Both the position numbers and the translations under genes were made by a program. A stretch of DNA of 64,000 nucleotides from Streptomyces sp. Edi2 (GTDB taxonomy: Bacteria; Actinomycetota; Actinomycetes; Streptomycetales; Streptomycetaceae): positions 1 to 64,000 of the forward strand of contig NZ_JBEJGX010000001.1 in assembly GCF_040253635.1 (NCBI RefSeq), written 5' to 3'. Below, one piece after another: positions 27,004 to 35,335 of the stretch. The notes below the pieces were generated by a model. It was not told where the DNA came from. It worked only from the letters and a program-made list of their open reading frames with translations, and did not search any database. Position 1 is the stretch's first letter, and each line of letters begins with the position of its first letter.

Positions 27004-27714
27004 TCACCGGCCGGCGAGCAGGCCGGTGAGGACGCCGGCCCCATACGACACCCGCGGGACGAGCGGGCGCACCAGGTGCCGCATCGACGGCTCCGCCGGG
27101 AACCGGATCCGGCCGACGGGCAGCTGCAGGTCGAGCGGCGCCCCGGGCGGCAGGACATGGAAGCCGTCGGCCTCGTAGTACGGCGCCAGATGCGGCTTGT
27201 GGGCGTGGATGCCGCCGAGCACCGCCTCGTAGCCCTGGAGGGTGTAGGAGCGGACCAGGGCGTCGACGAGCTGGTGGCCCAGGCCCTGGCCGCGGGCGCT
27301 GTCGGCCACCGACACCGCCTCCAGCTCGACGAGCGACCTCGACAACTGCAGGCACAACTGCCGGCCCAGCCCCGCCTCCATCGCCATCAGCCACTGCACC
27401 GGAGGGATCGCGTGAGCGAGACCGACCACCGGCCCCGCCGGGTGTTCCTGAGCCAGGAGCAGGTTCGCGGTGCCGAACTGGGGCGGCAGCCGCAAGCCGG
27501 TACGCATCCGCTCGACGATCTGCCCGGGCATCGCCGCGTCCATGAAGTCGACCGGCTCCAGCAGCGCCCGCACCACCTCGGGGTCGTCGTCCGCAGTGGC
27601 CGGGCGGATGAGATACCGCTCCCCCAGCACCACACCACCAGCAGCGGCATCAGGCCGAGGCGCCGCCTGCTGTGTGTTGCGGCGTTCAGCACGTCGTCGA
27701 GAGGCTCGTCCCAT
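27004..27714 (-). CDS. GNAT-family N-acetyltransferase
   Basis: ATG at 27714, with GGAGG 9 nt upstream; two earlier in-frame starts are less well spaced. A basic start MGRASRRRAERRNTQQ precedes the domain: YLIRPATADDDPEVVRALLE (strand 1/helix 1), LVELEAVSVADSARGQGLGH (acetyl-CoA loop R-G-Q-G-L-G) and PYYEADGFHVLPPG (the usual 'fYe..GF'). Substrate unknown. A relative with the same basic 'MGRq/a' start lies at 40147. Convergent with the 26170 gene. Confidence 0.8.
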   Translation of the reverse strand: MGRASRRRAERRNTQQAAPRPDAAAGGVVLGERYLIRPATADDDPEVVRALLEPVDFMDAAMPGQIVERMRTGLRLPPQFGTANLLLAQEHPAGPVVGLAHAIPPVQWLMAMEAGLGRQLCLQLSRSLVELEAVSVADSARGQGLGHQLVDALVRSYTLQGYEAVLGGIHAHKPHLAPYYEADGFHVLPPGAPLDLQLPVGRIRFPAEPSMRHLVRPLVPRVSYGAGVLTGLLAGR

Positions 27715-28287
27715 ACCCCTCATCCTCCCCCGGGCCCGGCGAGGAGCGCCACGCCCCGGGTGAACCGCGGGAGCAGCAAGCACAGTTCAGCGCCACACCG
27801 GCCGGCGGGTTCCGGTACGAAGTCCCCCACCGCCGCGCCGGGCGCCCCGGCCACCGGCACGGCGGCGGCGAGTAGCGGCCGGCCGTCTTCGGCCGGAGCG
27901 GGCTCCGACACCCGGCCGTACGGAGCGGGGTGAGACGGGCGAGGCCCGATGCGCTACACCGGCGAGGGAACGGACACACCCCGGATCACCCCGCGATCGC
28001 CTGAACGGGAGCCGGCCGGGCGCAGCTCGCCGGGCCCTCGCCGCGTACGAACAACTCTCCGCCGCTGCTGGGCGACCTCGAGTTCGCGTGGGGGCCGCGC
28101 ACTCGCCTCAGCCGGTGAGCAGCCGGGAACGACCAGCGGGGCCGGACAGGATCCGGCCCGGCCCCGCTGTCGTCGGGTTGGTCGAGGTTCCAGCCGCGAG
28201 CGGGCGTGCAGGCGGCTTCGAGCTTCCGGGGCGCCTTCAGTGTCCCGGAACGAGAACGGCGGCGGGCCGGTTGGTGACCAGTGGAAG
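27715..28287. other. No gene seen; one strong hairpin
   Basis: A 7-bp perfect stem CCGGCCG-tctt-CGGCCGG near 27877-27895 could be a terminator. No supported coding frame. Confidence 0.4.
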
Positions 28288-28869
28288 CTACTGGTCGTCG
28301 ATGCAGGGCCCTTGGGCGCGGAAGCGCGCGCGGGTTTGCGGCCAGGGCGTCGCGCTGTCGTGGCCGAAGCAGTCGACGCCTCCGCAAAGAGGTCGTGAGT
28401 CGCGCGCCGGCCTGCCGTTGATCAGCGCCACCCGCCCGTACGCCTCGTAGCGCTCGCGGCTGTCCTCGCCGTCCACAAGATCATTGGCGAGCTCCTGCTT
28501 GGTCCAGCGCACGAGATCCGCGATCGGAACACCCCACCTGCTGCGGATCATGGCTACGAGCTGTGCCTTGGAGTGGTCGCGCATCAGAGCGTTTCTCCGC
28601 TGGAACAGCTCGTTGGAGAGCTCGACTTCGGCTGCGGGAATCGGCGTGATCGACTCACGGATGTACTCGGGGTCCTCGTCCGCATCGAAGATCATGATGC
28701 AGGCCGCGTGCGGCGCGCAGACGGCAATCTTGCCCGGATTCTCCGCCTGCGCCTCGGCGGTGGCGCGTACCCAGTTGAGGGCTTCGTGGTAGCTGAAGTG
28801 TGTGCCCTGCTCGCGTGCGGTGCGCTGGAGTTCGCGGGCGCGCTGCTGCTCGGTGGTGCGTTTGGTCAT
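28288..28869 (-). CDS. Unknown 193-aa protein
   Basis: ATG at 28869 after GAGAGGACCCGTCC. MTKRTTEQQRARELQRTARE, then THFSYHEALNWVRATAEAQA, ACIMIFDADEDPEYIRESIT and MRDHSKAQLVAMIRSRWGVP, a helical protein with an acidic patch, ending CGGVDCFGHDSATPWPQTRA. 'G..fsYh.AL..vra' resembles the short N-terminal motif of other Streptomyces mobile-DNA proteins. Intact. Confidence 0.65.
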   Translation of the reverse strand: MTKRTTEQQRARELQRTAREQGTHFSYHEALNWVRATAEAQAENPGKIAVCAPHAACIMIFDADEDPEYIRESITPIPAAEVELSNELFQRRNALMRDHSKAQLVAMIRSRWGVPIADLVRWTKQELANDLVDGEDSRERYEAYGRVALINGRPARDSRPLCGGVDCFGHDSATPWPQTRARFRAQGPCIDDQ

Positions 28870-28919
28870 GGACGGGTCCTCTCGGCACCGGGTCCTCGCC
28901 CCCACACGGCAACCCGGCT

Positions 28920-30051
28920 CGATGGGTCGTCAAGGTGTTCGTCAAGCGGTCGTTGATCCCGGAAGACCTTCCACCAGTGTTCCGGGCAGTGTGGGTGTCC
29001 GGGTGCGGTGTGGGCGTCGGCGAAGCCCAGGGCATCAGCCCTGCGGGCAGGATACCGGCCCGGCCGCCCGGCTCTACCGTCCGCCGGCGGCGGTGGCGTT
29101 GTCCGCGTACGGGGCGTTCAGCTCATGTGCGCGCCGGACGGCGCCGCCGACGCGCAGTCGAAAGGATCACGCCAGTTCTCCCTCCGCCGAGGCTCTCCTG
29201 CCTCGCTCCGATACGGCGCGCGTAGTCACTCAGGCCCGGCAAACCGGGCCACAGTTCGACGACCCGTGCGGTCAGCGCACACCGAGAGCCGACGGCTTCC
29301 AGCAGCGCGGCGAACTCGACCTGGCCCAGCTGGGCCAGGGCGCCGACCGCATCGCCACCACGGTCAAGCCCCGTACAGCGGCGGCCGGAAAGAACGCCCC
29401 GCCGGCCCAGGGACCGAAGCACGCCCGCCCGCGAAGAGGACCACCGCAGGCCGCCGGCGGCCGCTTCCAGCTCAGCGACCATGGCCGGGAGCCGGCCGCC
29501 AGGTGCGCGCGGTCCTCCGTCAGCAGGTGCACAGCCTCACCGCCGGCGGCCGGCACCACCGGGGCGCAGCGGCACCGGCCCGCTCAGCGCAGGCGCCGGC
29601 GTCCTCGGCACCGCGGGCCACGGGCCCACCAGGTGCCCGGCGGTGCCGGCGAAGTGTCCGAAATCGTCGGCCGGCCTGCGGCCGCGAGGGAAAGAAGCAG
29701 GGCGTCGACGAGGGCGCGGACGGCAGACACTGTGCGCCGGGCGAACGTAGGCCGCCGGCGAGAGCCAGAAGAGGGGAGCCGGCCAGCGACTGCCGCGTGT
29801 CGCCGCGCACCAGGCCCCCACCAGTCGTACGTTCAGATCACACCCCGCTCGCCCGGGGATGAACCCGAGCTGCCCAGACCAATAGGGCACGTTCTGCAGA
29901 ACCCTCCGCTCGCCCGGAGACGAACACGACGCCCCCGACCGCCCGGCCGGGGGCGTTCACATGCTCACCCGCCCTCGCCGGCCACCCACCCGCTGCACAG
30001 GAACAGAGCCCCGGTCGCGGCGCCGGACACAGAGGACCAGGAGCGGCAGCC
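28920..30051. pseudogene. Remnant region; TPR-regulator C-terminus at 29165-29480 (minus)
   Basis: On the minus strand EFAALLEAVGSR and ALTARVVELWPGLPGLSDYA are the C-terminal blocks of the regulator type at 7998-9000 and 31750-31850. The rest of the ~1.1 kb has no coherent frame. Confidence 0.4.
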
Positions 30052-30423
30052 GTGGCGCGGCCACCGAGAACGCCCTGTGGCGTGCCGGAGGGAGTGGCGG
30101 CCGGGTGTCACCCCGGGTGCCGGCAGTCGGCATCGCTTCGCTCCGGACGGCTTCGGCTGGGCCAGGCCGCGGTCGCCCTCGACGTCGAACAACGCGGGCG
30201 CCAGGGCCCCGGCTGGGAGGCCCGGCTGGAGGGGGAGCATCAGCTCGTGCGGCAGCCCGACGGGGCCGCCTGGTACGACGGGACCCTGCCCGCCACCGCG
30301 GCCTGGCGTGAGGCGGCGCAGGAGGCCGGCCAGCTCTACCGCTTCACCGCGGCGACCGGCGACGTGGACGCGATCGGAGACCAGATCGCCTCGGGCAGGC
30401 CCTGGCCGTGGTCTCGACCCTGA
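30052..30423 (+). CDS. Unknown ~123-aa protein
   Basis: A frame from ATG 30052 gives QAAVALDVEQRGRQGPGWEA, RLEGEHQLVRQPDGAAWYDG and EAAQEAGQLYRFTAATGDVD, clearly protein-like. The first ~35 residues are less convincing, so the true start may be internal or lost. No family recognised. Confidence 0.5.
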   Translation: MARPPRTPCGVPEGVAAGCHPGCRQSASLRSGRLRLGQAAVALDVEQRGRQGPGWEARLEGEHQLVRQPDGAAWYDGTLPATAAWREAAQEAGQLYRFTAATGDVDAIGDQIASGRPWPWSRP

Positions 30424-30687
30424 GCTGACGGGCGGCGGCCCCGCACGGCGCCCGCGGTCGGGCTGTCAACTTTCCGGTGACATCAGGGGTTCGTGAGGCG
30501 GTAGGCTGCCGACCAGCGGCAGGACGCGCACGCCGCACGTCACGAGACGTCCGGCTCCCACGCTGCCGGACGGTGGCCAAGGACCCCCGGGTGCTCCCGG
30601 CGCGGGCCCGCGGAACGCAGTGCACCCTGCCCGCGCTGATGGCGTCCGAGCCCGGCGGGATGCGTGGGGTCCCGTGACGGAGCTGTC

Positions 30688-31410
30688 ATGACCAAGAGCG
30701 GAGCCAGCGGCCCGAAGTCCCGCGCCCGCGCCCGCGCCCGCAAGGAGCGCACCGGCACCAAGTACACCCAGGCCCGGCGCGGTACCCCCGCCGTCACCGC
30801 CGCCGGGGCGGCCGTGCCCACCGAGGTCACCGTGATGACCTTCCGCAGGGGCGAGCCTCTGCCGCGCACCGCGCCGGACATCAACTGGCTGTGCCACCGG
30901 TGCGGTGTTGCCACCAACATCTGCGCGCTGACGGCCGACGCCGGCGAAGGGCATCTGCGGCCATACTGCCCCTCCTGCCTGCCGCCCCCCGACCTCTACC
31001 CCGCGCGGCGGGCCCTCGCCGACCACCTCCGCGGCCTCCAGGCCCTGGCGGACTGGCCTTCGGCCGAGGACCTCGCCCGGCAGGTCGAGGCGGCGACGGG
31101 CCACCCGGCCGCCCCCACGGTGCGCACCGTCCTGAGCGGAGCCGTCCTGACGCGCTGGGACACGGTGCAGGCCCTCGTGCGCGCCCTGGGGGGCGACGGG
31201 GGTGACGTCGAGGATGTTCTGCATCTGTGGCAGGCGGCCGACCAGGAGCAGAGCCAGGGCCAGGTAGTAGACCGGCTGGCTCGCCGCAGCCGCGTCGGGC
31301 TCACGGTCGAGGAGCAGGTCGACCTCGACTGGACGAGGGTGCTGGACAAGGTCGCCCGCCGAGAGGGCAGGACCGGGTTCACGCCTCACCTGCTGAGCGA
31401 CTTCGACTGA
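30688..31410 (+). CDS. 240-aa protein with zinc-knuckle-like Cys pairs
   Basis: ATG at 30688. A very basic start (KSRARARARKERTGTKYTQA) precedes INWLCHRCGVATNICALTAD and LRPYCPSCLPPPDLYPARRA: four Cys in two CxxC pairs. The remainder is helical (DHLRGLQALADWPSAEDLAR, VDLDWTRVLDKVARREG). 'KeRtGtkYtqArr' is a frequent opening of Streptomyces mobile-DNA proteins. Likely nucleic-acid-binding; exact job unknown. Intact. Confidence 0.7.
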   Translation: MTKSGASGPKSRARARARKERTGTKYTQARRGTPAVTAAGAAVPTEVTVMTFRRGEPLPRTAPDINWLCHRCGVATNICALTADAGEGHLRPYCPSCLPPPDLYPARRALADHLRGLQALADWPSAEDLARQVEAATGHPAAPTVRTVLSGAVLTRWDTVQALVRALGGDGGDVEDVLHLWQAADQEQSQGQVVDRLARRSRVGLTVEEQVDLDWTRVLDKVARREGRTGFTPHLLSDFD

Positions 31411-32212
31411 GCCGCCTGCCCCGGCCCGTGCCGTCACCCGTCCAGGTGGAGGTGATCGTGTCGCCGCGCCGCGTCACCTGCGCCACGGTGGGCAGATGCG
31501 CCGCCGTCCCGCCCTGCTGGTCCCGCTGGTTCTCCTCCTCGACACGGCGTACGTCAGCGTGCGGGCCGACGGCCGCCCGGCCCTGCCTCCGGCGACAGTC
31601 GCCGCGGCGGTCGCCCCCTCGGCCGCCGCTCCGCCCAGCCAGGCGCCCGCGCGCGTGGCGCTGGCGCGCACGGACGACGACAGGCCGCGCGGCCGCGGGC
31701 ACGCCGAGCCGGCTGCGGCCGTCCCGAACACCGCTGTGCGATACGCACCGTCGCTCAGGCCCGGCAGACCGGCCGCAGTTCGACGACCTGTGCGGTCGGC
31801 GCGCGAACCGAGGGCCGGCGGACCTCCAGCGGTACGGCGAACGGCAGCGAGCAGCAACTCCCCGGCACCACGCCGGCCGGCAGGCGGGCCGACGCGGGCG
31901 GCCAGCAGCAACACTCCCCATCCCTCCCTGCGGGGCTGGGTGGTCACGGCGACCGGGCGCGGTGACCAGCTGCAGGCGCAGGGCTCCCGGCAACCCGGGG
32001 GCGGTGAACACCGGGTCGTCCGCGGCCAGTCGGCGCGACGCTGCCAGCGCGCGCAGCTCCGCGCCGGCTCCGGGCGCGGTGCCGGCACAGGCTCGTCGGT
32101 GGGTCGTCGCTCATCCTTCGGTCATTCCCGCCCCGGCCGCAGCCCGGGACCGCTTCACCCCGGCCGGCCGTCGGCGGGCGGGGTGACCGCGGCCGGGCCA
32201 CCGCGGCCCGGG
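31411..32212 (-). pseudogene. Mosaic of gene remnants
   Basis: The minus strand holds a regulator C-terminus (RRPSVRAP then TAQVVELRP, near 31750-31850) and an N-terminal fragment of the 16344-17279 gene (FTAPGLPGALRLQLVTAPGR, near 31960-32020). No intact gene. A plus-strand frame from 31496 begins with a hydrophobic stretch but has no ribosome site. Confidence 0.45.
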
Positions 32213-33109
32213 TCAGCGCCGGCTGCCGTGGTGGTACCGGGGGCTGCCGGTGAAGGGCTTGACCAGGCCCCGGGGGGACGGGCTGTTCACGCCGTCGTCC
32301 GGCTCGAACGCGGTGACGACAACTGCGGCTGCCTGGGCGCTTTGCAGACGGCGATGGTGCCGGTCGGCCTCCTCCGCGTCCGTCAGGGGCCCGGTCTTCG
32401 TCCACCGGGTCTCACCGCGAGGCGCTGCGACCTGATCGGTCCAGTACACGCACGGCACCACCAGCAGCCGGCGCACCGCGAGCAGCCCGTCGGCGAACTC
32501 CTTGACGCTCTTCCCCAGATACGACAACTCGCCCGCGTAGTGGGCCAGCGTGGCCGTGCCGCGGGCCTCGAACCTCCAGTGCAGGTAGGCCGCCTGCTGC
32601 TGCCTCGCGCGTTTGGGGACGCGCAGCGCCGCCTCCATCGACCCCAGCCAGCTGTTGCAGCTGCGGCACACCGCGCCGCGCACCTGCCCCGTGACCGCGT
32701 CGTGGTCGACGGCGGCCGTCGGGCGGCGCCGGCACAGCTGGCACTGCGGGTGGCGGTCGCGGTAGGCGGCCCGCTCACTGTGGGACATCCGCGCGTACAG
32801 GAGCGGCGGAGTGCGGCGGGCCTTCCACCGGGCACGGGGCACCACCGGCACCGCAACGGCCCGGGCGCCATGCGAGATCGGTGCCGGCGGCGCTCCTGGG
32901 CTCGGAGCGGGCCGGCGCCCGCCGGCTGCGTCACCGGCAACAGCGGCAGGGCCGGGCGCGGAGGCAGGGCCGGGCGCGGAGGCAGGCGCCGTCCCCTCGC
33001 CCGGCACGGCTGCCGGGGCGCCGCGGGCCGGCCTCACCCCTCGCGCCCACCCCCGCAGACCGGCCAGACGCCCCCGTACCCCGCCCGCCGCGGGCATCGA
33101 GCCGTTCAC
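32213..33109 (-). CDS. Recombination endonuclease VII-like protein
   Basis: GTG at 33109, 4 nt after the stop of the upstream Cys-rich gene. After a ~90-residue Ala/Pro-rich N-terminus come QCQLCRRRPTAAVDHDAVTG and VRGAVCRSCNSWLGSMEAAL: CxxC ... DHD ... G-x-(V)RG-x-x-C-x-x-CN-x-x-LG, the signature of the endonuclease VII (HNH-like, zinc-binding) family that cleaves branched or nicked DNA. The C-terminal 150 residues (HYAGELSYLGKSVKEFADGL) may be a specificity or partner domain. 298 aa, intact. Coupled to the 33361 gene. Confidence 0.8.
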   Translation of the reverse strand: MNGSMPAAGGVRGRLAGLRGWARGVRPARGAPAAVPGEGTAPASAPGPASAPGPAAVAGDAAGGRRPAPSPGAPPAPISHGARAVAVPVVPRARWKARRTPPLLYARMSHSERAAYRDRHPQCQLCRRRPTAAVDHDAVTGQVRGAVCRSCNSWLGSMEAALRVPKRARQQQAAYLHWRFEARGTATLAHYAGELSYLGKSVKEFADGLLAVRRLLVVPCVYWTDQVAAPRGETRWTKTGPLTDAEEADRHHRRLQSAQAAAVVVTAFEPDDGVNSPSPRGLVKPFTGSPRYHHGSRR

Positions 33110-33112
33110 CGG

Positions 33113-33361
33113 TCACTCGCAGCACATCGGGCACAGCGTCGGCACGCCCTCCACGGGATGCCTGCCGCACCCGACGCACAGCCATTCCTGGCAGTTGAGG
33201 CAGGAGTCGCTGTCCGCGTGCACAGGCACGCACCGGCCCACGCACGAGTCCTCGCGTATCCGGTCCGCGGCCGCAGCGGGGAAACAGACCGGGCAGGGGA
33301 AGGCGGCGCGGTGCACCGCCGGGACGCTTGCGGGCACGGAGACATTCGAAGAGACCGTCAT
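33113..33361 (-). CDS. 82-aa Cys-rich zinc-module protein, partner of the endonuclease VII-like gene
   Basis: ATG at 33361. After MTVSSNVSVPASVPAVHRAA come FPCPVCFPAAAADRIRED, then SCLNCQEWLCVGCGRHPVEG and LCPMCC. The module C-x2-C-x2-WLC-x2-C-x~14-C-x2-C also occurs twice in the divergent 33812 product. Probably a treble-clef or RING-like zinc domain for protein or nucleic-acid contact. Four-base gap to the nuclease gene implies a functional pair. Confidence 0.7.
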   Translation of the reverse strand: MTVSSNVSVPASVPAVHRAAFPCPVCFPAAAADRIREDSCVGRCVPVHADSDSCLNCQEWLCVGCGRHPVEGVPTLCPMCCE

Positions 33362-33701
33362 GCGGTGCAGCCTCGGGCCACCGGCCTGTGGACACGGGAC
33401 TGCCGGCGTGCAGGTGAGACCGGTGGCCTCAGCCGGCGCAGGCCCCGGGCACACGGCGGTACCGCGCGCCGCAGGCGAGGAGAACAGCGGCGGAAGTCGG
33501 GGCCGGCAGCCAAGGTCCAGGCCAGCGTCCGGCTCGCCGGCATCCGGACGCGCAGGTGTTGCCCGGCCGGCAACACCCTCACAGCACCGAACTCCGCCTG
33601 TGCAGGCACCGGACGGCGGGACCCGCGGCGCGCAACGGCCGTTTCCCTGAACCCTGCTTCGTCGTTTGAAAGGGGTGTTCACGTCCCCCGCGAACACACG
33701 T

Positions 33702-33732
33702 GGCCCGGCCGGCGGCTCCTTCCGGCCGGGCC
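33702..33732. terminator. Strong GC hairpin
   Basis: GGCCCGGCCGG and CCGGCCGGGCC form an 11-bp perfect stem with a 9-nt loop. It lies between the divergent genes at 33361 and 33812, where a terminator is unexpected, so it may end an unseen short transcript or act on the 33812 mRNA. Confidence 0.5.
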
Positions 33733-33811
33733 GCGCTGTTGGAGCGTCCGCCTCGGCGCCGGCCGACCTCGACCGCCGGCAGGGCCACCGCCGGGTGGGC
33801 ATGATGGCCGG

Positions 33812-34915
33812 ATGCCGCACACCGACGCTCCACCACCACCGACACGACCGAACCTCTGCCCCTTGTGCGCGCTGCGCACGGTCTGCGGGTCGGTCCCGGA
33901 CTCGATCGGCCGGTACTCGCTGACCCACGGCTCCCAGTACCGCTGCTCGGCATGCAACACATGGCTGTGCGCGGGCTGCGGCGACAGACCCGTAACAGGC
34001 GCAGAGGCCCGCTGCAGCGTGTGCTGCGTCCCGCAGCAGTCGCAGGGGCCAGAGGGGTCGGAGGGGCCGCGGGCATTCCCTTCCCCCGCTATGCCTCCCG
34101 GGCCGGTGGAGGAGGCGACGTGTATCCGCAGGACGAAGACCACGGCGCGCCGATGTCAAAGCAGGCCCACCGACTGGCCCGCAATCCCCGGCCAGCCGCA
34201 GCCCGTTGCTTCCTGCTGGATCCACCTCAGCGAAGAGGAACGCGAGACCTGCACCCGAGCGCGGGGACTCAGGAGCGCGGAACAGGCGAGGCTCTGGGCC
34301 GAGGGAGAGCCGGAACGCCAGCGCCGCGCTGCCGAGGCCGCAGCCGAACGGCGCGCGCGGATCGCGGCGTGCTGGTGCGACGAGCAACTGCCCGACGAAG
34401 TGGGGATGCGCTCCACGCGCTACCCCGCCCCCAACCGCTGCAAGGGGTGCGGCTCCTGGCTGTGCGCGTCGTGCGACCGGGTACGTGTGGCGGCCGAAGG
34501 CGCCCAGTGCGAAACCTGCCGCCCGCAAGCCGTACAACCTCTGCGATGCGGCGATCACACAGAAGAGGACGGCCCCTACTACCGGATCACGGTGGGGAGC
34601 CTGGAAAACTTCGCCGAGGCGATCGGTCTGGTGATCCGCGCGGGAGCACACAACGGGGGCGACCCCCGCGTATTCGCCGTTCACCTCCCGGTCTGCGACA
34701 GCCAGGCCACAGCGCTGGAGGCCCTGCGGACGTTCGACCTCGGATCGGACGCGGGCAGCATCAAGGTCGAGCTGGTGCCCGAAGACGCGAAGGCGGTGGT
34801 GGCCCCCGGCCTGCCGGAGCCGGACCTGTCCGGCCTGGGGGACATCGAAAGCTGGTGGAGCGCCCACGCCTACCCGGCCGACGGCAGAAGGAAGATGCGG
34901 CGCCGGCCGCGGTGA
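33812..34915 (+). CDS. 367-aa protein with repeated WLC zinc modules
   Basis: ATG at 33812. Cys modules: CPLC near residue 15, CSACNTWLCAGC near residue 47 closed by CSVCC, a long charged helix (RSAEQARLWAEGEPERQRRA), then CKGCGSWLCASCDRV closed by CETC near residue 230. The C-terminal 130 residues (YYRITVGSLENFAEAIGLVI, RVFAVHLPVCDSQATALEAL) have no Cys modules and may be a separate domain. Divergent from the endonuclease VII/zinc pair, whose small zinc protein has the same module. No known family can be named. Confidence 0.65.
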   Translation: MPHTDAPPPPTRPNLCPLCALRTVCGSVPDSIGRYSLTHGSQYRCSACNTWLCAGCGDRPVTGAEARCSVCCVPQQSQGPEGSEGPRAFPSPAMPPGPVEEATCIRRTKTTARRCQSRPTDWPAIPGQPQPVASCWIHLSEEERETCTRARGLRSAEQARLWAEGEPERQRRAAEAAAERRARIAACWCDEQLPDEVGMRSTRYPAPNRCKGCGSWLCASCDRVRVAAEGAQCETCRPQAVQPLRCGDHTEEDGPYYRITVGSLENFAEAIGLVIRAGAHNGGDPRVFAVHLPVCDSQATALEALRTFDLGSDAGSIKVELVPEDAKAVVAPGLPEPDLSGLGDIESWWSAHAYPADGRRKMRRRPR

Positions 34916-35027
34916 GCCGGGCAGAGCCAACACCACGCCCAGGCCCGCACCTCACCTCACCGCCACGGCCCGGACCGGCCGTGGCAGCGGGGCGGCGGCA
35001 GACGTGGTGGTGGAGAGTGGAGCCGTG

Positions 35028-35234
35028 ATGAAAGATGCTCCTGTGCAGGTGCTTGCGCCCTCCAGCGAGGGAGGGCGGCCGGTGATCCTCGGCAACGTCG
35101 TGCTCGGCGTGGCCTACAGCCCCGCCGACGTCGTCGACATCCTGCGCCAGGCAGGCATCGAAGACAGCGTCATCGCGCTCGACAACCACAAGCTGATCGA
35201 ATGGCAGGGCGGCGGACCCGAGGTCTGGCACTAG
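35028..35234 (+). CDS. Unknown 68-aa protein
   Basis: ATG at 35028 (GTG at 35025 is also possible) after GGAGAGTGGAGCC. MKDAPVQVLAPSSEGGRPVI, LGNVVLGVAYSPADVVDILR and QAGIEDSVIALDNHKLIEWQ make a compact alpha/beta domain. Follows the 33812 gene by 112 bp, probably same transcript. Confidence 0.7.
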   Translation: MKDAPVQVLAPSSEGGRPVILGNVVLGVAYSPADVVDILRQAGIEDSVIALDNHKLIEWQGGGPEVWH

Positions 35235-35335
35235 CCCGCGGCCGACTCGGACACCCCAGATTAGCGGGCGCTCGTGGAGCGGCCTTGGCGAAAACCGCGC
35301 GCCTCCCCGGGGCGGGCGTGTACAAGGAGAGGGTG

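Noticed and set aside
31496..34915. A single 1,139-codon plus-strand open frame
   Set aside because: Only the part from 33812 has a proper start region and biased, motif-bearing sequence; the first two thirds lie antisense to the endonuclease VII-like and zinc-module genes and to regulator remnants.
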